Source: Hydractinia symbiolongicarpus
Taxonomy: Eukaryota; Cnidaria; Hydrozoa; Anthoathecata; Hydractiniidae
Assembly (NCBI RefSeq): GCF_029227915.1
Contig: NC_079882.1
Coordinates: 28,942,001 to 29,006,000 of the forward strand
Direction: 5' to 3'
DNA length: 64,000 nucleotides
Positions within the stretch are counted from its first letter, which is position 1; every line of letters begins with the position of its first letter. The notes under the pieces were generated by a model that was given only the letters and a program-made list of their open reading frames with translations, had not been told where the DNA came from and did not search any database. The position numbers and the translations under genes are program-made. This document shows positions 21,801 to 31,800 of this stretch, piece after piece.

Positions 21801-23844
21801 CATATTTTACATGGCTAGCCTCACAAATATCGAGGGATATACCCTGTCTATAATTTCCAGGAGGGGCCATGGCGTAGATGGAGAGTCCTAGAGTATTTAA
21901 TGCTCATTTTGAGCTACGCAGACCCAATTAGAGCCCACGCTCTACTAGACAACTCCCGGCAACATCCAACAGCCCACACAGTGTGCCATCTTCCCAATTT
22001 CCCTCACATGGCTTGGGTTAACCCGGGGCTATGGTAACATTCACTCGCCCATGTTGAATCGCCGTCAAGAGGAATCGAACCCCGGTCTCCCGCACAGAGT
22101 ACGAGAGCTATAACCACTAATCTACGGCGCCACAAATGAGAGATAAATTATTTTAGTGTTAAAAAAAGTTGATCTTGTTAGTTTTAAAGATACCGGCCGG
22201 CCGTGAGGGCCGTTCAAAGTGGTCCTAGTAAAATCCCGGACAGGTCCGAGATCGGGATTGTTTTAGCGTAGCAATATCCCGGACTAGTCCGGGAACGGGA
22301 CGGGAAGGGTTAATAAAAATCAATGTGTTTATTGCGTTAAAAAAATGCACCTTGATTCAAATTCTATTTCATCATGGAAAGGTTCTGTGAAGTGTACCAA
22401 GTCTGCTACATCTGGCCGGATATACTTCAATTCCTAGAAAAAACAAAATATAGCAGTTCATAAAATAACATTTTAGGCTTCTCACAGGGAGCAAATTATC
22501 TATAAATTACATAGCAAAATAGCCTGCAGCAGGTACAATTTTTTTGGCATTTGTGATATGTAATTGAAATTTGATTACTTTTTCATATTTTCGTATTTGA
22601 ATTACTGTACTTGCTGCACACATTTTTAGATGCTATCAGTATCGCTAATATAGTGCAAATTCCATCCTCGTAATTGCATATGCCCACACACGTGCAACGT
22701 AAGTATATCACAAAATAATTTGCTGGAGTAAAGGAAAGTTGCCCAATACAATATGCATGACACATATATACTTAAACCACTTTTTTAAAGATCAATGTCA
22801 AACATTTTGAGCTTAAAGTAATTAAAGAAATCTATCCAAAAAACAAATATTCGCTTAAAATTAGTAAAAATTTTTAAGCAGAATTAAGAAAATTTAATTC
22901 CAGTTCCTCTTGGATTACCTAAAAAACCCTTAAACTTTATTAATAGCCAGTTTGCTCTGTGTGAGTACTGCTTTTTTTAGAATTTAAAAGTAGGTGCTAT
23001 TGTTCATTGTTCTTAAACTAAAACCAAAACAACTACGTCACCAGAAAGGTATCTAATGCTTTAGCAAAGTAAATATTATTTCCCTTTGCAAATGAAACAC
23101 AAAAAAATTGAAAGGATATTTTTTTCTATATATTCATATATAGATGGATTCCAGACCGTCATTTGTTTACTTTTCAGTGGTAAGCTCTTTGGCTATGGCA
23201 TTTCCTTAGCAAGAAAAAAGATGCTAGGATTTCGTGAAGAGAGGTCTTTTTGGTGGATTTGTCAGTCCTGTGAATTTATGTCAACATTGGGCATTGCTGA
23301 CCTTAAAGCCGAGCTACAATAATTCAGGGACAGTTTTTTTTTTTTGTCGCCCAATGTGTGACAAGTTTGGAATGTCAGAAAACTTTTCTTACAACGTTGG
23401 CAGAACCAATCCAGTTTTAAAGGATGTAGAAAAATATTTAACATTCAAGTTTTTAATACATCGTTTGTTGCACACAAAGGAAAACCACTTCACTCCATTT
23501 TAATCTTACGTAGGATCCGCATTTTAAGTGATTTTAGACCATTGAAAATTCAACATTGTCGCTCTAAGAAAAACAATGTCTAAGTTGTCAATGAATAGGA
23601 AGAACAACACGTCGTTTATAGAAAGGTGCCATATTGATGTAAATTTATTGCTATGAGAAATCACATTACATTGAATAAAAATAGTCTTGGGTCAAGCTAT
23701 AGCTAGCTATCTAGCAAACCAAAACAAAAGCTATAGAGCTACAAGAACCTTCTTTTCTTTCTTTTCAGCATTCTCTTCTCCATATGAAAAGGTTGAAGTG
23801 AGAAGAAGAAGAATTAATAATGGCATTTCAAAAACACCCGTCAT
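15802..23844 (-). CDS. CANX: Calnexin, ER membrane lectin chaperone
   Basis: Type I ER membrane chaperone that binds monoglucosylated N-glycans on folding glycoproteins and recruits folding enzymes. Exons, 5' to 3' on the minus strand: ~23749-23844, 22351-22433, 20286-20344, 19963-20027, 19764-19840, 19326-19476, 18784-19097, 18501-18614, 18203-18356, 18055-18129, 17733-17836, 17381-17426, 16852-16974, 16368-16493, 16214-16291, 15929-15976, 15802-15858. From 22433 onward all junctions stay in frame (1674 nt, 557 codons plus stop), close to the family's roughly 590 residues once the signal peptide is added. Visible: the lectin core ([27 protein letters not shown]), four P-domain type 1 repeats ([14 protein letters not shown] style) and four type 2 repeats ([14 protein letters not shown] style), a membrane helix ([20 protein letters not shown]) and an acidic cytosolic tail. 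Four plus four P-repeats and the helix exclude calreticulin. The first exon ([16 protein letters not shown]) fits a signal peptide, but its donor and the join to the second exon are uncertain. The tail ends QASPSR, without the vertebrate C-terminal RKPRRE. Confidence 0.95.
21334..21706 (-). pseudogene. Internally deleted, frameshifted piggyBac transposase
   Basis: Minus-strand coding remnant inside the piggyBac element. The N-terminal part starts at 21706 ([12 protein letters not shown]...) and stops after about 43 codons. A shifted frame then gives an acidic stretch ([14 protein letters not shown]) typical of piggyBac transposase N-termini, and joins directly to a C-terminal Cys-rich motif ([14 protein letters not shown]) followed by RLYHNYKDF. 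The several hundred residues holding the catalytic aspartates are missing. It is non-functional and marks this copy as non-autonomous. Confidence 0.75.
21838..22135 (-). mobile_element. tRNA-derived SINE nested in the piggyBac element
   Basis: On the minus strand, a tRNA-like head (about 22132 to 22060) has a box A-like TAGATTAGTGG and a perfect box B GGTTCGATTCC. The first and last bases (CGCCGT and ACGGCG) pair as an acceptor stem. A roughly 220-bp non-tRNA body follows, down to about 21838. The internal RNA polymerase III promoter plus the unrelated tail mark it as a SINE rather than a working tRNA gene. Confidence 0.78.
23120..23320. repeat. Partial copy of the 28010-type foldback MITE
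   Basis: GATGGATTCCAGACCGTCAT, TTTGTTTACTTTTCAG, TTTGGCTATGGCATTTCC and AAAAAAGATG occur in the same order and spacing as in the left arm of the element at 28010-28378. The matching right arm was not found here. It lies upstream of calnexin exon 2. Confidence 0.55.
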
Positions 23845-25826
23845 TATTACATCTGCAGATTGCAATGTTCAACTAACTCCTGTCTTGGAATTCCCTTTCA
23901 CCAGCTCTTTAGCTTCCTTCCAATGTCCAAATGAAAGTATGATTTCGTGTAACAATTTGAATCGCGGGCAGAATAAAAGAAGTTGGTCTGTCATACCAAG
24001 TAACGCTGCTTTTTTTATAGTTTTACGTGCTTACACGCTTTAGTGTGCGTAAGGCCAAAATACACGATATGATTTTTCGTACTCTTTTTGTCTCTTTCAT
24101 GACCACCTTATTTTTTCTGGTAGAAGTATGAAAAAAATTAAAAATTTTGAATTTGTTAACTTTTCTTTTATGAAATATCAAATAAAAATACTTTTGAGTT
24201 TACTTCGCCTCTAAGGTGGTTTCGTAAGCGACTATTTTATCGAACGCTTCGGGTCGACTGGTATATATATATATTTCATCTTTTAAATTAACACCCATTC
24301 GGAGTACAAACAAAAATAAAAATAAACAAAAATAAAAAATATATGTTATATCGCCTGATGTTAGCCTCTAAAATCGATCTAAAAAGCAGTCTGTGGTGTT
24401 CGGGGATATACCAATTTTCAATAATCCTTCTCAGTTTGCCTTTTACTATGTCTTTCACATTAATTTTTTCTTCAGAACATGTGTATTATTTGAAATCAAC
24501 AAATCCAGCACATTAATATGTTGTCTGCCTATCTGTATGACGTCACCTAAGAACAAGCAAGCTCAAAGATCTGTAGACAGTTGTGTGACAAGTATTTTAC
24601 GTGTCACTTCATTATGAAAAAATCGACGTATCAAATCGAGTTTATTTTTCACATTAATATGACAGATTGTATCTAATTCAAATAGCTTATGCTTGTTTTC
24701 ACTGCATCAAGATACGTTAAATAAATATTTCAGTGCGAATCGTGCTTGAATTTCGAGCTTACGTCGTGAGGACGCCGGAAGTGAACATAACTTTGAGTCC
24801 AATGTGAGGTTTTTAATGATGATAGATTTGTAAGGTGTTATGATGCTAAAGGAATGCCAGAAACGAATACCAACGTTTATAAGTGTGTTGGTAGCAGCCC
24901 ACATTTCACAGAGTCTATGAATCATTGGCGATTGACTAAGCTCAAGGTGTAATTTATGCATAGACTATACAAAACCAAGATGTTTAGGAGAGTCAGCCAA
25001 TAGGATATATTGTTAAGGCCCGGATGGACGGAACAATTTTGTAGATCAATTTTCGAAAAATATTATTTGTCGGAATATTGTTGAAAAAAATACACGGAAA
25101 AATTTTAGGTCAATAACTATTCAATTTTTATATTGATTTAATATTTTTGTATACATACACGATACAATATAAGGAAAAATCTGAATTTAATTTATCATAA
25201 CATAAGGCATGAGACAATTGAAGGAGAAAGAATTTTGTGCTTTTAAATCTTTGCAACCAATTTTATTCTTTCACATAAAAAAGTTAGAAAATAAAGAACT
25301 GTATCACCTATACAAAGACTAAACGAATTAAAATTAACAGAATTTAAGAGCTACCGAAGTTATTTCAGTATTTCAGTTTGCCTTGCGGCTTATACGACCA
25401 AAACGTACTTTTCTGACATAATTTTCAGTCGCGTTTCTTTTTGCTACTATAATTCTCTTTTACGTGCATAAAAATATTTAAAATGAATGAAAATCCGAGC
25501 GTGAGTTTTGAAAGAAGGTGAACAGGTCGCCATATTTCTTTGAAATAATAATGCCTCTGACGAAAAATTGATCTAATAAAATCAAACCAGTAAACAGAGC
25601 TTTACAGTAATATAAAACTTAGTTCGGGCGCCAGCAGCGCACACGCGCTTAGCGTAGACTTCCCCGCAAAGGATTGTTGTCTAGTATCGTTACGTCAGAG
25701 GAACAAAAGTTCATCACGAAGCAAAGTGGTGGGTAGCTTCAGAAGCTATGCCTATAATTTGTTTATATTTTTTTACATTGCCAGATTATCACTGCACATT
25801 GTAGACAAATATACAGTTAGTTAAAC
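23845..25826. other. Calnexin-PCF11 divergent intergenic/promoter region
   Basis: About 2 kb between the calnexin first exon (minus) and the PCF11 start codon (plus). It should hold both 5' UTRs and promoters. It is AT-rich, with a TA microsatellite near 24262. The 25630-25700 part is locally richer in CG dinucleotides, which fits a PCF11 promoter. No further coding exon could be supported. Confidence 0.55.
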
Positions 25827-28800
25827 ATGTCTGGAAAATCTAAAGCCGTATCAGACGAGTACACATCTGCACTTTCTGATCTAAATTTTAACTCGAAACC
25901 AATGATAAACGTCTTAACGATGCTGGCAGAAGAAAATAGTGATTATGCACAAGTTATTGTTCAATGTATATGTGACCGAATTAAAAAGGTATAGCAATAG
26001 TTTTCTTTGCAGCATTCCAGCCCTCCAGGTTTTAAAAAGTTCAGGGGATGAGTGTGGTGACTACAGTTGGAGGGGTGCCTTTTTCCTTTCACAGGAGCCA
26101 CACAGTGCAAAAATTACAGGAGATTTACGGCATTTTGAATAAAAAATTGGCATTTATATATATATTTTATGAATTAAAAAAAAAACTTTTTTGTTGTAGT
26201 AAAGTATCATAACATATTTTCATCTTGAACCCCCACTGTTCTTGCAGTCAGATTCGCGTCATAATACTGGTCGAACAATCACGGGCCAGTATTCAGATTA
26301 AGCAACCATTATGAAATGGTGTACAAATGCCATAATCATAATGTTTTTGTGGTGAAACCTTCATAAATACAATATATATATATATACTGGATTTTTCAAG
26401 GAATTCTTTTTTTTTAGTCAATTCTTTAATACTAGTCGATAAGGCCCGTGGAAAAATCCACTTAGGCAGAAGGACAATGGAGAAATAGGTTGTTTTAGAT
26501 TTTTTGCTGACGTCAGCAGTGCAATTACAAAAATTTTAGGCAAAATTTAGTTTATTCGTTGCCTGTACTGTGCAGAGGTTAAAACGCTGACCAAGAAAAT
26601 GTCTGTAATCATGTCTTTTTGATAAGCGGTTAATGAGATATAAGGGTTTTAAAATTTTGCTGACGTCAGCAATGACCAGTCAAACCCCAAAAATTGGCAT
26701 TGTATGGGTCTTGAAACGCTGATCAAGAAAATGTATAGGATCGCGTTTTTTGACAAACGGTTCCAGAGATATTAGGGTTTGAAGGTTTTTTGGTGACGTC
26801 ATCAACCCGTCCATTTCCGAAACGGATTCGGGGACCCAGGTTGTGGAAACTTACCCAAATTGGTCGCAGGTGGTCCCTAGTTACCTACGCAGGAGATGAC
26901 GTCAGTTATTTCCACCCATTTCCAAGTTATTTAGCCTTAAATTTAAAAGTGCAATGCAATGGCTTCACTAATCTTAATATACTTTCCTTTGACATCAATA
27001 TTGCTTTAACATCAAAGTTTGGTAATTTACAGAACAAATTTATAGAGGATGTTTTATAGACTTTATCTAAGAAATTTTATCCACTTTGCAAAAGTCACAG
27101 ACAGACAGACAGACAGAACTGGCGTATTATTATATAGACTAGTCGAAAAGGCCCGTGGAAAAATTCCACTCAGGCTGAAAAATAGATTGTTTAAGGTGTT
27201 TTGCTGACGTCAGCATTGCATATACAAAAAGTTTTTTTTCAAAATTTGTTTACACCTTGCTTTCAATGTGTAGAGCTTAAACTACTGATCGAGAAAATGT
27301 ATATGATCATGTGCTTTTGATGGAACGGTTAATGAGATATAAGGGTTTAAAAATTTTAATGACGTCAGCAATGGCCCGTCAAAACCTTAAAAAACTTTTT
27401 TAGACTTTGTATACCTGTTGCCTTCATCGTATAGATCTTGAAACGCTGATCAAGAAAATGTATAGCATCATGTATCTTTGACAAACGGTTGCAGAGATAA
27501 TGGGGTTTATAGGTTTTTTGATGACGACATCAACCCGTCCATTCCGAAGCGGATTCGGGGACCCAGGTTTAGGAAAATTACCCAAATTGGTTCTAGGTGG
27601 TCCCTACTTACCCACGCGGTGAAAAAATCATTGACGTCACCACCTCGTTTCCAAGTTATTTGGCCTCAATGTTTAGGTGCACTGTAATGGCTTCATTAAA
27701 TTAATAAATTTGACGTTGAAGTAGTGTTACTGACATCGCATTGTAATGTCAGAAAATTTAACATATTAGACATACACTTTTCGGCAACATCAAAGGAAAA
27801 TGAACACATCCACTTTGCCTGTTACAGACACAGAACTGGCGTATTATTATATAGATGTTTTAGATACTGCCTAATTTTTGCCATTTTACGACATTTCACC
27901 CCTTTTTGCTTGTAAATTCTGTTTAAGTAAGATTGCTACTGTGAAGGTTTGACCATAAAAAATTCCACTTTGTACCCCATCAGAGAGCAACGAAGGAGAA
28001 CATTCCGACCGCATGAATAGATAGATTCCAGCGTGACATTATTTGTTTGCTTTTCAGCAGTAAGCTTCTTTTGGCTTTAGCATTTGCGTGACAGGAAAAA
28101 AGATGACTGGATTTGTTGAAAAGGGTTGTTTTACTGTGGATTTCATCTAACAGGAACATTGTTGGGGTTAAAAACTATTAAGTGTAGGTTGATGCCTTCT
28201 GATTTATTTAAATTCATTAAACAAAAGTCCTAAAAATGCCTTTACATGAAGAAATTGACTATTAATTATATACTTTGCTTCACCTAGCGCCCTCATCTTT
28301 TTTCCTGCCACGCAAATGCCAAAGCCGAAAGAGCTTTCCGCTAAAAATGAAAACAACGGAATTCATCTATAAATCAAAAACTCAGAGTTTATTTGTCTAT
28401 GAACAAAAATTGCCTTGACCAAACATGCCTTTCCTAGTGACAGGAGTGTTTATTGACAACAGGACATTGAGCCTTGCATTGTAAAAGTTTGGCACATAAC
28501 TTCAGGAAAAACATAATGGCGACTGTGATAGTATCACAAACAAACTTTGTTAAAAGTTTGGTGCTGTAGAGTCTTTATTTGATACAATTTTCTTGATAAA
28601 CATATTAATAAAGCCACACAATTCTGTTGGGTGTTTTTTGTGGCCAACCAACTCAAAGCGCTAAAAGCACTGTTTTGCATTTAAAAAAAAATGGGCAAGT
28701 TGGGGTTTGTTGCATGAAAAATGTGAATTTTTGTCCAAAAGTCACCAAAGTTTGTTCTCCTATATATATCTACAACCATTTTCTCTCAATCGTTAAATTA

Positions 28801-31800
28801 TGGAGTTGAACAGCAAATAATAAATAATAAGTTATTCTGATTCTGTCAACAATTTGAAGATAAACTTGTAAAATCAAGTGAAAATTATGCTTACGTGTAG
28901 ACCAGAATCCTCTGTTACTCCAGGATAAAATACATATCAAATCATGCATGGCATTTTAATCATTTTAAATCAGTTTTTAACCACTAATCAGGCCTTTTCA
29001 GGAGAGGCGTGCAATAGCACACGCACACCTCCACACACACGCAAAATGGCTTAGGCGTGCTATTGATAGCACCTGCAAAATGACAAATTTTATAAGAAGT
29101 TAACCAGTGCAGCACACCCAAAAACACACCTAAAATACTTGAGGCGTGCTTTTTGGCACACATGTATTAAAATTTTCCTGAAAAGGCCTGCTAATCCTTC
29201 TGTTTCAGCAGCCTGTGTCATTATTGCAGAAGTTGTGTTCTTTCTAGGTTGGTGTTGATCAAAAGATGCCATCTCTGTATCTATTGGACTCAATTTTAAA
29301 AAACATTGGTGGCGAATATGTTGCCATTATAGCCAAACATATTGTCAACACCTTTTGTAGTGTTTTTGAAAGTGTAAGTTATTTCTTTGCTGAGATGTAG
29401 CCTGGGGTATGTTCAATACCAATTTTAATTTATTTTATTTGCCATAGAAAAAGCTGAAATTACAGTGGGTATAATATACAATATATAACTAGTTAAATAT
29501 AGTTATATTTATGTTGTGTTGTATTATGGTTGCCACCTCTCCTCAAAAGTCTTCAATTCTTGTCAATACCGAATAGTCTCCATAAAACTTCTCAAAAGTC
29601 TTTTTAAATTATCATCAGTTTTGGTTTTACAAAACTAAAAATAACACAAATGCTACATGGGTATAGCAAAAATTTATTCTTTATGTACTCATAACATACC
29701 TTGAACATCTCCAACATTCTTAATTTTATCTGGAAAAATATAAAAATATCCTCAATTTTTTTTACAAAAATACCTGCATGTCTAAAAATTCTCATCAGAA
29801 GTCCCTAAATCTCCTTAAATTTGACTCTATAAAAAGAGTGGCATCCCTGAGTATGTCAAACTATGTTGGAACTGAAATGCTTTATATTTAATTAGTGTTT
29901 ATTTGAGAATATTTATTGTGGTTTTTACTATAGCTTTAATAGTTTGTTATTGACTTAGATTCTGGTTATATTAGTTGCTTGATTAAAAACTTCTTTTTTT
30001 TAGGCTAATGATGAGAGAAAACGAATGCAGTTATTTAAACTAAGAAACACATGGGCACAATATGTACCTAATAGTACATTATATGAGTTAGATATACGTA
30101 TAAGCAGAACTGATCCAAACTGGCCAATTGCTTCTCCTCATAATGGCTCCTCGAATGCTCTACCTGTAAAAACAAATGCTTCTCACCAAAAGATGATACA
30201 TGTTAATCCTAAATTTCTACAGGTAAAAGTGTGTTTTTGTGATTTTTTTTTAAACTACCCAGGTCTACAATATTTATTGTACCACTTGGTTGTTCATCAA
30301 TTAGTCTCAGGCTATTTTAACATAAGATTTCATGTCCAAACTGACTGATTCCATGTGTTTTTGTATATTTTAATTATAACGTGTTTAAAATGAGAATAAT
30401 GAAAGTTTTTGTAAATCAGTTTGGTCAGTGATGATGAAAACTGGTTCAAGTCATGAGTATGGAGAGACAGGCTTGTCTTCCAAATAATTTTTTGTTACAA
30501 AGTTTAGATCTTTCGCTGGTTTAGGGCATGAATTATACTAAATTAAAAGTACTTTACTTGATTTTGGATAGTTTGAACTTTATAATTTTCATTATCAATC
30601 TCAACATAATTTGATTGGTTGTTGATGAATAAATTTAAACAAAAAAAATTTTGTCGAAATTTCCCAGCCGAAATATAAAAGTAGGTAACAGCTAGCAACA
30701 GTAACAGAAAAATGTTTAAAAAAGTAGAAAAACTTATGTGATGGTAATGTTGCTTTAAAACCTATGTATGTTTTGTGTAACCACTCCCATACATCAGACA
30801 TCTGCTCTATTTTTGTCTATATGAGTAAAATTAAATAAATCTGCAGTTGCTATATGACTCATATTTTCCTAAATGAAAGAATTTAGAATTAAGCTACATA
30901 CAATATATACTTTTGGGTCAAAGCAAGCTATGACATGGTATCCCAGCATGCTGGATCGTTATGCAGATGATTTTTAGGCGAATATCATTTGACAAATCTG
31001 TTTTATATTCTACACGCAAAAAACTAAGCATTTGGTCAAGCCTACAGTCTTTTAAAATTATAATTTGTAAGCCTCTAATGTTTTTTTAGTTTTTTCGTCA
31101 AAAATAGTTTCTGTTGTTACAAGTTTCTTAATAATACCCTAAAAACCTTATCTGCGCTAAGCGGATCATTGAAGACCACTGTTGTCTTTCCACAGACTTT
31201 AAAATGGTGATTTTTTAACTTATTACATATGTTTAGCAGATACAAAACATTATTTTTACACCGCTTTTTATTAAGCCCATGGCTTTGACAGATAAAAGGA
31301 AGTCAATCGTGGAATGCTATTAAGCACTTTTGCACTTTTGCACTTTTCTGATACAGGTTTTCATCAAAACATAGAAATTGTAACTAGTAAAATAATAAGA
31401 CAATCACACCACTTGATGTTCCATCGTAATTTATTGCACAAACATAAGGTCTGAAATAAAAAGAGCTATATTTAACTTTTTCCGATCACTTTTACTCTAG
31501 AAAAACGACACTACCAAACTTGTAGCCGGGAACAAACTAGATACATCAATTTCTGGTGAAAAGTCTAATATGGATGCATCGAAACTTCAATCAAAAATAA
31601 GCAAACAAAGGTTGCTGGATGAGGAGAAAAGAGTTCAAGAACAACTCAAACTTTTGCAGGTACTCTCACTGTTTGCCAATCGTTCACATGGAGCAATGAA
31701 ATAATTACAATGAGAAGAACACAAGCCTTAATATATTTCCTTTTATTTAGACTGAGAAATTAAAACGAGATCGCGAACGTCACGAATTAGAATTAAAACA

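Larger units (their letters stand above)
20888..22313 (-). mobile_element. piggyBac-type transposon remnant flanked by TTAA
   Basis: Both ends carry TTAA followed by the same inverted terminal repeat. The left end reads TTAACCCTTCCCG and the right end CGGGAAGGGTTAA. TTAA duplication plus CCCTT-type ends are the piggyBac signature. On the minus strand the interior has the beginning and end of a transposase reading frame but lacks the catalytic middle, and a SINE is inserted in it. It lies in the large calnexin intron between exons 20286-20344 and 22351-22433 and appears spliced out without consequence. Confidence 0.88.

Noticed and set aside
22060-22132. A tRNA gene on the minus strand (box A, box B, pairing acceptor stem)
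   Set aside because: No clean anticodon arm, it continues into a non-tRNA body, and it is nested in a transposon; called as a SINE head.
23687-24043. 118-codon plus-strand ORF
   Set aside because: It overlaps the calnexin signal-peptide exon on the other strand and shows no recognisable domain.
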